This document shows positions 23,891 through 33,226 of a DNA stretch of 50,446 nucleotides, one piece after another. Within the stretch, counting starts at the first letter, position 1, and every line of letters begins with the position of its first letter. Both the position numbers and the translations under genes were made by a program. The stretch comes from a bacterium UBP2_UBA5202 (GTDB lineage: Bacteria; Edwardsbacteria; AC1; EtOH8). The stretch covers positions 1 to 50,446 of the forward strand of contig DHVS01000012.1 in NCBI GenBank assembly GCA_002412795.1, given 5' to 3'. The notes below the pieces were generated by a model that saw nothing but the letters and a program-made list of their open reading frames with translations, searched no databases and had not been told where the DNA came from.

Positions 23891-25393
23891 ATGCATAAGA
23901 TAATCATCTTGATCCTGGCCCTGACCGGGTCCGGCTGGGCCCAGCAATGGAGCCCGGGGCTGAATGTTACCTATTACGATCCCGGGGCCTCCTGGACGGC
24001 ATCCAACCAGGCCCGCAGCCTGGCCATAAGCGGGGATACGATACACCTGATCTGGTACAATGCCACGGCCGGCAATAACAACACCGGGCATCAGATCTAT
24101 TATAAAAAATATGACGGCACTGCCTGGGATACCGTTAATACCCAGATAGGTTACTTCGGGAACTGGCGCAGGCACAGCTGGTATCCGTCTTGCGCTCTGG
24201 GCGCCGGCGGAGACCTGCACGCGGTCTGGGAGACCAACGATTTCATCCAGACCAGCGACGGGGCCTCCATCTACGACATAGCCTACCGGCGCCTAAGCCA
24301 GGGGACCTGGAGCGGTGTGACCCGGGTGACCTCCAACGTCTCCCAGGGCTATTCCTGGCGTCCGGTAATAGCCTGCGGTCCGGACAACACGGTCCATCTG
24401 GCCTGGCAGGACAACCGCCAGGGCACTTTCAAGATATTTTACAAGACCCTGTCGTCCGGCTCCTGGAGCGGAGACCTTTGTCTTAGTCCTTTGGGAGTCT
24501 ATGCCGGGTTTCCCAGTCTTGCTGTCTCCGGCAGCGAACCGGCTGTGGTTTGGCAGGATTTCCGGGACGGCAGCAATCAGATTTATTTTAAACAGCATTC
24601 CGCCTCGGGTTGGGGACAGGACAGCGCCATCAGTCAGAGTAGTTATGGAGCCTTTGCTCCCTGCCTGGCCGGGGACCGGGACGGCAACCTGCATGCGGCC
24701 TGGGAGGATCTGCAGGACGGCAATTTTGAGATATACTACCGCCGGTTAAGCGTCCTGAACAAGACCTGGGGGCCTGTCGTCAGGTTGACAAAGGATCCCT
24801 ATTATTCGCGCCAGCCGTTCCTTCAATGCCAGAACGACGGAACCATAAACCTTTTCTGGTCGGACGACCGGGAGGGGGCCTACGAGATATACCACCGGCA
24901 GTTCTCCGGGGGAGTTTGGCAGCCCGAGACCACCCTTACCAGTTTTGACGGGTGGGCTTCGATGAATCCCTCGGCCGCGGAGGACCATCTGGGGAACCTG
25001 CACCTGGCCTGGTCGGATTTTAGTCCCTACTACCAGGCTCCGGACATATTTTATATGTTGGGTGATTATACCAAAAAAATAACTGAAGAAAACCGGGCGG
25101 CCAGTCCGGGATCAGCTGCCCTGTCTATGTTTCCCGCCCGGCCCAATCCCATGAGGAATCGGACAAAAATATCGATGATGACAGTTCAAAGTGGCTGGGC
25201 CAGGTTAAGGGTATATAACATCGCCGGACAGTTGGTGAAAGAACTGTATCAGGGTCAATTGCCAGGGGGACAGCACGAATTTGAGTGGGATGCCCGGGAT
25301 GGCAATGGAAAAATGGTCAGCAACGGCCTGTATCTTGCCCGGGCGGAAACCGGCGGGTCCGCAGTTACCGGCAAAATAATGGTGGTGAGGTGA
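23891..25393 (+). CDS. secreted BNR-like repeat protein with sorting domain
   Basis: 500 aa with a signal peptide (to GWAQQ). Residues about 30-395 contain repeated beta-propeller blades with Asp-box-like cores such as WQDNRQGTFKIFYK, WQDFRDGSNQIYFK, WEDLQDGNFEIYYR and WSDDREGAYEIYHR. These occur in sialidase-like and other exported propeller proteins. Catalytic sialidase residues cannot be assigned, so it is likely a binding protein. A short FlgD-Ig-like C-terminal domain follows (about 415-500; ARPNPMRN, VYNIAGQLV, WDARDGNG, KIMVVR). The gene lies two bases upstream of the PorU-like gene, so cargo and secretion machinery are translated from one transcript. Confidence 0.78.
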   Translation: MHKIIILILALTGSGWAQQWSPGLNVTYYDPGASWTASNQARSLAISGDTIHLIWYNATAGNNNTGHQIYYKKYDGTAWDTVNTQIGYFGNWRRHSWYPSCALGAGGDLHAVWETNDFIQTSDGASIYDIAYRRLSQGTWSGVTRVTSNVSQGYSWRPVIACGPDNTVHLAWQDNRQGTFKIFYKTLSSGSWSGDLCLSPLGVYAGFPSLAVSGSEPAVVWQDFRDGSNQIYFKQHSASGWGQDSAISQSSYGAFAPCLAGDRDGNLHAAWEDLQDGNFEIYYRRLSVLNKTWGPVVRLTKDPYYSRQPFLQCQNDGTINLFWSDDREGAYEIYHRQFSGGVWQPETTLTSFDGWASMNPSAAEDHLGNLHLAWSDFSPYYQAPDIFYMLGDYTKKITEENRAASPGSAALSMFPARPNPMRNRTKISMMTVQSGWARLRVYNIAGQLVKELYQGQLPGGQHEFEWDARDGNGKMVSNGLYLARAETGGSAVTGKIMVVR

Positions 25394-25395
25394 AT

Positions 25396-28300
25396 ATGAT
25401 ATTTAGATCATTAATACCTTTTTTGGGACTGCTGGTTGCCGTCCTGCTCCCTGCCTGGGCCGGCGTCAATGTATCGGAATCCACCGACCAGGGAATAGTA
25501 TTGGAACTCTCCTGTCCCCAGCCGCAATTTGAGCAGGTTCTGATAAACGGGAAGGAATATTTCCGGGTCTCGGCCGCAGGCTGTCCAAACCTGGTAGATC
25601 CCGGCCGCCCAGCCCTGCCGGTGGTCGGAGCCATGATCCTGGTTCCGCCCAACACCATTCCCGAGATAATATCGTCCGAACCGGCTCCGGCGGTTGCGTA
25701 CAAGAAAGTTCCGGCCCCGGCCCCCGAAAGGGAGATGGGAAAGAAGACCGTCCCCGACCCGGCCCTTTACCGGGGAACGAAGGCTTACCCGGCAGACCTG
25801 GTCAGTCTCACCGGCCCGGCCCGGGCCGGGCTGAACAAAATGGCGTTCATCTCATTCAATCCCCTGCGGTACGATCCCAACAGCGGGCGGCTTTCCTATG
25901 TGGGAAAGATCAAAATCCGGATAATTTTCCGTCCGGCCGATCTGGGCGATCAACCCCTGGCTTCAGGCAAAGGAAGCAAGCCAAGCTCAGGGATCGGAGC
26001 GGTCGCCGCCAAAAGCGCAGTCAATCCGAGCCAGAAAAGTCAATGGGCCTGCCGGCCGGCGCCGGAAAAAAAATCCAAAGCGGCCGTTTGGGCCGACACC
26101 CTGCCCTTTAAAATACTTACCGAAGAGGAGGGAATCTACCGGGTCGGGTATTATGACCTGCTGCAGGCCGGGCTAAACCCCGCAAATTATGACCCCCGCA
26201 GTTATAAACTGTACAACCTGGGCCGGGAGGTCCCGGTTTATTTTAAAGGGCAGGCCGACGGAATCTTTGACCCGGACGATTATCTTGAATTCTACGGGCA
26301 AAGGCTTAAAGGCGACAGCAGCTACTACCATCCCTATTCCCGATATAATGTTTACTGGCTGGGGGTGGGGGGCGTTTTCGGGGCCAGAATGATAGAAGAA
26401 GACGGTAGTCCGGACAGACCGGGTCATATCCCTGCCGGGTACTGCCGCCACCGGGTCCACCTGGAAAAAGACAGCCTGTTCTACCGGCTGAACGGCGCCA
26501 ACAGCGACCAAACCGACCGCTGGTTCTGGCGGAGGATCGACGAGAGCGACAGCATGGTCTATCATTTTTCCCTGCCGGGACACGAGGCCGGGGCGGCCGA
26601 CAGCGCAGACCTGACCATTGCCCTTCACGGATATACCGACCTGGATATCAGCGGCAATGATCATTGGGCAATCATCACCCTGAACGGCAGGTCCCTGAGC
26701 AACGAAGTAAGATGGGACGGCCAGGCCCCGCGTATATTTCAGGCCAAAGTGGCGGCGGCGGAACTGGCCGAGGGGGCCAACCGGCTGGTGCTCAAGCACG
26801 GGCCGCTGGGCTCAATCGACAGTTATTTTTTAAACTGGATGGAAGTGGATTATCCCAGGCGTTATGCCGCCAGCGGAGGCCTCCTGGCCTTTACTGCTCC
26901 GGACAGCGTTTCGGACAGTCTGTACCGGTATCAAATAAGCGGGTTTGAAAGCCAGGACATCGATCTTTACAAACTGGGGGTCAGCAAGATCACCGGGGCC
27001 AAAACCGAGCGCGATATTAACGGGATTACCTACACGCTGTCCTTTGAGGACCGGGCTTCGGACCAGACCCGCTATTTTGCCGTGGAGAACAACGGGCCGC
27101 ATAAAATGAAGCCGGTATCCATTCTGGCCAACAGCATCCCGTCTCTTTCGCTGGCCAGCCCCCTGCAGGCGGCCCAGTATCTGATAATAACCACCGAGGA
27201 ATTCCTGCCCCAAGCGGCCAGCCTGGCCGCCATCCGGGCAAGCCAGTACAACGGGGCCAAGGTGGTCACGGCCGGAGACATTTACGATGCCTTTAACTAC
27301 GGAATACCCCAGGACCGCCCGATCAAGGAATTCTTAAAGCAAGCATTTTTAAACTGGCAGGTCCCGCCGGAGTATGTGCTGCTGCTGGGCGGCGGCAGCT
27401 GGGATCCCCGCAACCTGCTGCGCCATTCCTCCACCGACAAGATCCCGGTCCATCTGACCCTGACCAGCAGCTTTGGCCCCGCCGCCGATGACAATTACTA
27501 TGCAGACATTCTGGATGATGACATCTTTTCCTCCATGCCCGACATCGCGGTGGGGCGGATCCCGGTATTTAACGCCAATGACTATCAGATCTGGGCCAGC
27601 AAGCAGGCCTCCTACGAGCAGCATCCTTTCCGGGACCAGTGGCAGCGGGATTTTCTGCTGATCGCCGATGCTGAGTTGCCGCCGACCCATCGTGATTACA
27701 TACCGTTTTACGGTCCCACCGACGACCTGGCCGCTTCCCTGGACCCGGCTTTCACCACTTCCAAGGTTTACCGCACCCATCCCGCCACCACCCAGGACCT
27801 GATAGACCAGTTCAACGAAGGCTCGGTGATGGCCGGCTATTACGGGCACGGAGGGGGTCAGGTCTGGGGGCACGACAGTTTTTTCAGGATCGACGACGTG
27901 GCCCGGCTTAACAACTGGGGCCGCTGGCCGTTCGTGGGCTCCTTCACCTGCTACAGCGGGGCCTTTGACATCCCGGATACGATCTCGCTGTCCCAGGCCC
28001 TGCTGTTGAAAACCTATGGCGGGGCCATCGGGGTCTATGCCAATTCCGGCCCGTCCTGGGGCAATGTCATCGAGCAGGCCTTCTTCGGGGCAGTGGACGA
28101 CCTGGGCCTGATACGTTTCGGCGACATTCTGGTCAGCACTAAATTCGGCCTGGCCATAGGCTACGGGTCCGTTTCCGGTCACGCCGGAGAAATGATATCC
28201 AGCTATAACCTGCTGGGCGATCCCGGAATGCGCCTGGCGGTTTCCAGCCGGGAACTGGAGCTTTCGTTGAACCCGGCTTCCCTGATGCCCGGGGATTCGA

Positions 28301-30282
28301 CCACGGCCAGCCTGACCGGCGGTTTCAAGGCCGGCAGCATCACATTGCTTTCGTTGAGCGATTCCTCCGGCCAGCCGGCCGCCAATTATGCGCTGTATTC
28401 CGATTCAGCCGGGAGGTTTTCGTCCCGGATCCGGATCCCGGACTCGGTGTCCTGGGGAAAAGCCAGGATGAGGGCGTTTTTAAAGGATGCTGACAGCAGC
28501 TGGACAGCCTGCAGTGAGGTGGGCCTGAACCAACCGGTCATCTACGGCATAACCGCCACTCCGGCCCGTCCGGTCAACCTGGTGGACAGCGTTGATATCG
28601 TTGCCGGAGCTTCCAGCCTTGATGGAATAAACAGCGTGTGGTGCGAATGGCGCACTTCGTCCAGCAGGAGCGACACCGGTGGTTTTAATATAACATTGAT
28701 GGACAGTGCCTCTCCTGGTTTCTATAGATTGAAAACCAAGATCATCAATGCCGGGCCTTCTGATACGGTGCTAAATTACCGGATATGCCTTGCCGATACT
28801 GTTAACCCCAAAGAAGCGGGCAAATGGAACCATCACCACCTTTTGACCAGGTCCGACCTAACCCCGACCAAGAAGATTAGCGGCGCCGATAATGTCTATT
28901 TTGGCGGGAAAAGGCGGCTGACCCTGTATGCGGATATATACAATTACGGGGAAACCTGGTCGGATACTGTACCCTTGCATGTGTTTTATTCTCGCTACAA
29001 CGACACCATTCCTTTTCCAGCGGACACTGCCAAGGTGATGCTGGATTCAATTTCACCAGGGACTAAGAATATTGTTTCGATCCCTTGGACACTGGACCAA
29101 AGAAAAGAGTCGGATACAATCAAAATATCCATAGATCCGTATGCCAAATCTATACCGCCGGAACAGGACACCGGCAACAACCATTTTTATTTAGACGGTT
29201 TAGTTGACATACCCCGGGACGGAATGGTTTACCGTCAATTGGACAGATCAGGCAGCGCCGATACTGTGACTGTGTTAAAATGGGCGGAACCCCGGTTAAA
29301 ATATTACCTTCCCGACTCCAGCCTAAATGACAGCGCCGTTTCAATAGTGGGAGTTTTACCATTTGACCAATACTCTCCGCTTAACCCGGCCCGCCAGCCC
29401 GGACTGAAAATGATCGGGGGAGTGTTCCGGGATGCGTATTTTGTGAATCTTACCGATTCAACCCGGGGCTTGTCTAATGGAAAGAAATTATGGGTCAGCC
29501 TAGGCTGGCCTCAGCTGGACGAAGTTGAAGACCTGAACCTGGTAAACCTGTACCGCTTCAATACCCGTCAAAGTTTATGGCAAAAGGTTCCCGGAGGCGC
29601 CGATACCCTAAGCGTCTGGGGCTATTCGGATTCGCTGGGCACCTTCATGCCTCTGATCGGAACCGACACTACGGCGCCTCTGATCACCGCCAGGCTGGAA
29701 CAACAGGCTGTTGGCTGGGGGAACGAAGTAAGGGTATCCCGGCCTCAGTATTCGGTGTTGATGGAAGATCCCAACGGCATCAATCTGGATTCGGTCTGGG
29801 TGAAAAAAGACGGGGCGCTGGTTCCCCGCACTGAGTATAATTTACCGACTCAGCCCCAGGACCATACCAGCGTGCCCCTGGCTTATGCCCCGTATCTGAC
29901 CGACGGACCGCATAATTTGGAATTCGGAGCCTGCGATAATCTGGGCAACAGTTCGGCAGTCTCGGTGCAGCTGACGGTAGCCGCCGAGTTCGGACTGTAT
30001 GAGCTGGCCTGTTATCCCACTCCTGTCGACGGGAACTTTGCCACTTTTTACTTTTTTGTGGGCGATCATGCCGAGCGGTACGAGTTGAAGATATACACCG
30101 TGGCCGGAAGGCTAATCAAGACATTCAATGGCGGGTATGCCTCCGGAGTCAAGACCCTGCGCTGGGATGTTGACGACAGTTCGGGGCAAAAGGTGGCCAA
30201 CGGTGTATATTTTTACACACTACAGGTTTGGAACGGGGGCAAACAGCAGAAAAAGACCGAAAAACTGGCGGTGTTACGATGA
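25396..30282 (+). CDS. porU: PorU-like C25 peptidase, probable type IX secretion sortase
   Basis: 1628-aa exported C25-family peptidase. The ATG at 25396 begins a signal peptide (MIFRSLIPFLGLLVAVLLPA) and follows the upstream stop by two bases; earlier in-frame starts would lie inside the upstream gene. The catalytic domain (about 590-950) shows the dyad as YYGHGGG (H818) and SFTCYSG (C852). Ig-like and CARDB-like modules and an FlgD-Ig-like C-terminal domain follow (about 1540-1628; CYPTP, IYTVAGRLI, WDVDDSSG, KLAVLR). In known type IX systems PorU is a C25 sortase that removes cargo sorting domains and attaches cargo to the surface, acts with PorV, and keeps its own C-terminal domain. Adjacency to a porV-like gene supports this. 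The protein is longer than Bacteroidota PorU, so it could also be a large C25 cargo. Confidence 0.7.
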   Translation: MIFRSLIPFLGLLVAVLLPAWAGVNVSESTDQGIVLELSCPQPQFEQVLINGKEYFRVSAAGCPNLVDPGRPALPVVGAMILVPPNTIPEIISSEPAPAVAYKKVPAPAPEREMGKKTVPDPALYRGTKAYPADLVSLTGPARAGLNKMAFISFNPLRYDPNSGRLSYVGKIKIRIIFRPADLGDQPLASGKGSKPSSGIGAVAAKSAVNPSQKSQWACRPAPEKKSKAAVWADTLPFKILTEEEGIYRVGYYDLLQAGLNPANYDPRSYKLYNLGREVPVYFKGQADGIFDPDDYLEFYGQRLKGDSSYYHPYSRYNVYWLGVGGVFGARMIEEDGSPDRPGHIPAGYCRHRVHLEKDSLFYRLNGANSDQTDRWFWRRIDESDSMVYHFSLPGHEAGAADSADLTIALHGYTDLDISGNDHWAIITLNGRSLSNEVRWDGQAPRIFQAKVAAAELAEGANRLVLKHGPLGSIDSYFLNWMEVDYPRRYAASGGLLAFTAPDSVSDSLYRYQISGFESQDIDLYKLGVSKITGAKTERDINGITYTLSFEDRASDQTRYFAVENNGPHKMKPVSILANSIPSLSLASPLQAAQYLIITTEEFLPQAASLAAIRASQYNGAKVVTAGDIYDAFNYGIPQDRPIKEFLKQAFLNWQVPPEYVLLLGGGSWDPRNLLRHSSTDKIPVHLTLTSSFGPAADDNYYADILDDDIFSSMPDIAVGRIPVFNANDYQIWASKQASYEQHPFRDQWQRDFLLIADAELPPTHRDYIPFYGPTDDLAASLDPAFTTSKVYRTHPATTQDLIDQFNEGSVMAGYYGHGGGQVWGHDSFFRIDDVARLNNWGRWPFVGSFTCYSGAFDIPDTISLSQALLLKTYGGAIGVYANSGPSWGNVIEQAFFGAVDDLGLIRFGDILVSTKFGLAIGYGSVSGHAGEMISSYNLLGDPGMRLAVSSRELELSLNPASLMPGDSTTASLTGGFKAGSITLLSLSDSSGQPAANYALYSDSAGRFSSRIRIPDSVSWGKARMRAFLKDADSSWTACSEVGLNQPVIYGITATPARPVNLVDSVDIVAGASSLDGINSVWCEWRTSSSRSDTGGFNITLMDSASPGFYRLKTKIINAGPSDTVLNYRICLADTVNPKEAGKWNHHHLLTRSDLTPTKKISGADNVYFGGKRRLTLYADIYNYGETWSDTVPLHVFYSRYNDTIPFPADTAKVMLDSISPGTKNIVSIPWTLDQRKESDTIKISIDPYAKSIPPEQDTGNNHFYLDGLVDIPRDGMVYRQLDRSGSADTVTVLKWAEPRLKYYLPDSSLNDSAVSIVGVLPFDQYSPLNPARQPGLKMIGGVFRDAYFVNLTDSTRGLSNGKKLWVSLGWPQLDEVEDLNLVNLYRFNTRQSLWQKVPGGADTLSVWGYSDSLGTFMPLIGTDTTAPLITARLEQQAVGWGNEVRVSRPQYSVLMEDPNGINLDSVWVKKDGALVPRTEYNLPTQPQDHTSVPLAYAPYLTDGPHNLEFGACDNLGNSSAVSVQLTVAAEFGLYELACYPTPVDGNFATFYFFVGDHAERYELKIYTVAGRLIKTFNGGYASGVKTLRWDVDDSSGQKVANGVYFYTLQVWNGGKQQKKTEKLAVLR

Positions 30283-30293
30283 GGAGAACGAAT

Positions 30294-31283
30294 ATGAAAA
30301 GATTATTTATCACAGCCTTGCTGCTGATCACGGCCGCCACGGTCAAGGCAGAAAATTACGGCGGGGAGTTTTTGAACCTGGGAGTGGGCGCCAGGGCCCA
30401 GGGCCTGGGAGGGGCGTACGGGCCTTTGGCCGATGATGCCAGCGCCATTTACTGGAATCCGGCCGGGCTTTCCGGCCTGGTCCGTCCGGAAGTAATGTTC
30501 TGCCATACCCAGCTCTTTGGCGGTTTGGCCAACCATGATTTCCTGGGCCTGGCCTGGCCATTGAGCAAGCGGCTGAGCCTGGGACTGGGCTGGATACGGC
30601 TGGGGGTGGACAATATTCCCCGTTTTTCTTATGATGTGGGGACCGTGTCAACCGGAAGTTTTGGCGACAATGAAAATGCCGTCTACCTATCGGCTGCGTT
30701 TCAAAGGGAAACCGCCCCCTGGAGCAAACCCTTAAAACTTTCGGCCGGCGGAAGCGTCAAGATAATATACAACAAGCTGGATGACCGCCAGGCCAGCGGG
30801 CTGGGGCTTGATTTCGGGCTGCAGGTCAAGCTTTGGCTGGCGGAGTGGCTGGCTGTCAGATCGGCCAACCAGGTGATAGTGGGGATGGAGCCGGCCGTGG
30901 TGGGGCGTTCCAACTGGGGAACCATTGGCTTGAGCCTGGTCGCCCAGGATATAGGAGGGACCAGCATCTCGTGGAACACGTCCAGCCAGCACCGCGATGT
31001 CAGGCCGTCCGGATACCAGGCCGGAATAGCATACACCCAGCCGGTTTATCCCTGGCGCAGCCAGGTAATATTGTCAGCCGAGGCTTCAAGCCAAAGCTAT
31101 CAAAAAGGCCGGCTGGGGGTAGAGGTTGACTATCGTAATTTATTGTCGGCCAGACTGGGCCGGGATCAAAAGGAACTGGTCTGGGGAGGGGGAATGAAGG
31201 TCTGGCGGCTGAGGTTCGATTATGCCTATACACCCCACCTGTTGGGCAGCACCCACCGGGTGGGTTGCAGTTTTAAGCTTTGA
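30294..31283 (+). CDS. porV: PorV/PorQ-like outer-membrane barrel of type IX secretion
   Basis: 330 aa. The ATG at 30294 follows GAGGAG by seven bases; another ATG at 30279 overlaps the upstream stop. A signal peptide (MKRLFITALLLITAATVKA) is followed by the family signature (NLGVGARAQGLGGAY, then DDASAIYWNPAGL). The rest is alternating beta-strands expected for a FadL-like barrel (GLGWIRLGVD, LGVEVDYRN, YAYTPHLLG), ending in an aromatic-polar C terminus typical of barrel proteins. PorV binds sorting domains at the outer membrane and hands cargo to PorU. The gene is translationally coupled to the C25 gene upstream and closed by a terminator-like hairpin. Confidence 0.82.
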   Translation: MKRLFITALLLITAATVKAENYGGEFLNLGVGARAQGLGGAYGPLADDASAIYWNPAGLSGLVRPEVMFCHTQLFGGLANHDFLGLAWPLSKRLSLGLGWIRLGVDNIPRFSYDVGTVSTGSFGDNENAVYLSAAFQRETAPWSKPLKLSAGGSVKIIYNKLDDRQASGLGLDFGLQVKLWLAEWLAVRSANQVIVGMEPAVVGRSNWGTIGLSLVAQDIGGTSISWNTSSQHRDVRPSGYQAGIAYTQPVYPWRSQVILSAEASSQSYQKGRLGVEVDYRNLLSARLGRDQKELVWGGGMKVWRLRFDYAYTPHLLGSTHRVGCSFKL

Positions 31284-31308
31284 CCACGGTTTCCCCGGGG
31301 ATCTTCCC

Positions 31309-31345
31309 ACAAAGCGCTGCCTACCGGGCGGCGCTTTGTTATGTT
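31309..31345 (+). terminator. terminator-like hairpin after porV
   Basis: ACAAAGCGC (31309-31317) pairs with GCGCTTTGT (31331-31339), with TGCC/GGCG inside, followed by TATGTTTTAT. Confidence 0.65.
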
Positions 31346-31351
31346 TTATGC

Positions 31352-31380
31352 TTGCAAGCAAAAAGTTAGTATGATAAAAT
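31352..31380 (+). promoter_or_regulatory. possible promoter of the tyrS operon
   Basis: TTGCAA (31352-31357), 17-base spacer, TAAAAT (31375-31380). Both boxes differ from consensus by one or two bases. Confidence 0.45.
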
Positions 31381-31439
31381 GTCAAAGTAAACACAGGCTT
31401 AAACTGGCGGATCAAATTAATATAGCGAGCATAAAAACC

Positions 31440-32639
31440 ATGAACGCCAAAGAACAACTGCAGATCATAAAACGGGGAACCCTCCACCTGATGCCGGAAG
31501 AGGCCCTGTTGTCAAAGCTGGAAAAGGCCGCCAAGGAATCCCGGCCACTGAACATAAAATACGGGGCCGATCCCTCGGCTCCGGATCTGCACCTGGGACA
31601 CGCGGTCTGTTTCAAGAAACTGAAGGAATTCCAGGACCTGGGGCACCGGATCATCTTCGTGATCGGCGATTTTACTGCCATGATCGGCGACCCCACCGGG
31701 CGGTCCGAGACCCGCAAGCCGCTGACCCGGGAACAGGTCCAAAATAACGCCGCCACATACATGGAGCAGGTGTACCTGCTGCTGGACCGGGACAGGACCG
31801 TAGTGGCCTACAATGACGAATGGCTGTCAAAGCTTACCCTGAGCGACGTCATCAATCTCAGCTCCAAGTTCACCGTGGCCCGGATGTTGGAGCGCGACGA
31901 CTTCAGCAAACGGCATAAAAACCAGGCCTCGATAGGGGTCCACGAGTTCCTGTACCCGGTGATGGTCTCATATGACTCGGTCCATCTCAAGGCCGATGTG
32001 GAGGCCGGGGGCAACGACCAGCTGTTCAACTTCCTGGCCGGGCGGGAGCTGATGCAGGAACTGGGGATGGAGCCCCAGGCGGTCCTGACCATGCCGATCC
32101 TGGTGGGGACGGACGGCGTCAACAAGATGAGCAAGTCGCTGGGCAATTACATCGCCATCAAGGATTCACCAAAAGAGATGTTTGGCAAAACCATGTCCAT
32201 ACCTGATACCGCCATTTTAACCTATGCCCAGCTGGCGGCCTTTTACGGTGACGAACAGTTGAAGAAGACAAAAGACCGCATGGAAACCGGGGAAAATCCC
32301 CGGAACATAAAGGCCCAGATCGCCCGGGACATCGCGGCCATCTACCACGGAACGGCCAAGGCCGAGGCGGCCTCGGCCGAATTCGACCAGATGTTCCGGA
32401 ACGGCGGGCTGCCGGAGAACCTGCCAGAACACAACCCCGGAGCCGGCAAGGTCTGGATCGTAAAATTGGTCACCGGGGCCGGCTGCGCCAAGAACAGTTC
32501 CGAGGCCCGCCGCCTGATCGAGCAGGGCGGGGTCCATCTGGACGGGGAAAAGATCACCAGCGTTGACGCCGAGGTGGATATCAGGGATGGTGCCGTCCTT
32601 AAGGTGGGCAAAAGGAATTTTGTAAAGTTGAAAAGATGA
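31440..32639 (+). CDS. tyrS: tyrosyl-tRNA synthetase
   Basis: Cytoplasmic class I aminoacyl-tRNA synthetase charging tRNA-Tyr (400 aa). The HIGH-type motif is DLHLGH (H51-H54) and the KMSKS loop is intact (K229 region, NKMSKSLGNYI). Tyrosine-pocket context GDFTAMIGDPTGRS and EAGGNDQLFN is present. An S4-type RNA-binding domain closes the protein (about 340-400; CAKNSSEARRLIEQGGV). The ATG at 31440 fits the usual family start; an in-frame upstream start at 31341 would add 33 unrelated residues. The stop overlaps the gmhB start by four bases. This is the TyrZ-like subtype, judged from overall length and motif spelling. Confidence 0.95.
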   Translation: MNAKEQLQIIKRGTLHLMPEEALLSKLEKAAKESRPLNIKYGADPSAPDLHLGHAVCFKKLKEFQDLGHRIIFVIGDFTAMIGDPTGRSETRKPLTREQVQNNAATYMEQVYLLLDRDRTVVAYNDEWLSKLTLSDVINLSSKFTVARMLERDDFSKRHKNQASIGVHEFLYPVMVSYDSVHLKADVEAGGNDQLFNFLAGRELMQELGMEPQAVLTMPILVGTDGVNKMSKSLGNYIAIKDSPKEMFGKTMSIPDTAILTYAQLAAFYGDEQLKKTKDRMETGENPRNIKAQIARDIAAIYHGTAKAEAASAEFDQMFRNGGLPENLPEHNPGAGKVWIVKLVTGAGCAKNSSEARRLIEQGGVHLDGEKITSVDAEVDIRDGAVLKVGKRNFVKLKR

Positions 32640-33226
32640 AAGCCGTAAAAGCCACTAAATCAATCGGGAAAAGCCTCCGTCCGGCGGTGTTTGTTGACCG
32701 GGACGGGACCATCAACTACGACACCAATTATGTCAACCATCCGGACCAGTTAAAACTATTGCCCGGAGCGGCCGAGGGAATCCAACTGCTGAACCAGAAT
32801 AATATTTTGACAGTGGTAGCCAGCAACCAGTCCGGAGTGGCCCGGGGATATCTGACCCTTAAAACCTTGGAGTTGATCCACCGCCGGCTGAAAGTTCTCT
32901 TAAATCGGCAGGGGGCCAGTCTGGATGCCATTTATTACTGCCCCTACCATCCCGAAGAGAAACACACCTGCCGCAAGCCCGGTATCGGAATGGCCCTGGC
33001 GGCCAGCAAAGAATTCGGCATTGATCTTTCCCGTTCTTACATGATCGGGGACAGCCAAAGCGACATGGAATTTGCCCGCAACCTGGGGGCCAAAAAAATC
33101 CTGGTGCTCAGCGGCAAGTCAAACGGCCGGGAGGCCTGGGTTAAAAAGACCAGGGTGGACTGCCTGGCTCAAAACCTGCTGGGCGCCGCCCTGTGGATCG
33201 TCAATGACCTGGCGGGAAAACGATGA
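32636..33226 (+). CDS. gmhB: D-glycero-D-manno-heptose 1,7-bisphosphate 7-phosphatase
   Basis: HAD-superfamily phosphatase (196 aa) of the ADP-heptose pathway for LPS inner core. Motif I is FVDRDGT (nucleophile D21, acid D23), motif II is the ASNQSG region, and motif IV is GDSQSD. The zinc loop typical of GmhB is altered: CPYHPEEKHTC (C102, H105, H110, C112) where the family usually shows C-x-H and C-x-C, so one ligand appears to be His for Cys. Histidinol-phosphate phosphatase (hisB N-domain) is the close alternative. Start and stop overlap the neighbouring genes by four bases, and the next genes are LPS glycosyltransferases, which favours the heptose role. Confidence 0.85.
   Translation: MKAVKATKSIGKSLRPAVFVDRDGTINYDTNYVNHPDQLKLLPGAAEGIQLLNQNNILTVVASNQSGVARGYLTLKTLELIHRRLKVLLNRQGASLDAIYYCPYHPEEKHTCRKPGIGMALAASKEFGIDLSRSYMIGDSQSDMEFARNLGAKKILVLSGKSNGREAWVKKTRVDCLAQNLLGAALWIVNDLAGKR

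Noticed and set aside
25285..25395. Longer N terminus for the PorU-like protein
   Set aside because: It would begin within the upstream gene and displace the clear signal peptide that starts at 25396.
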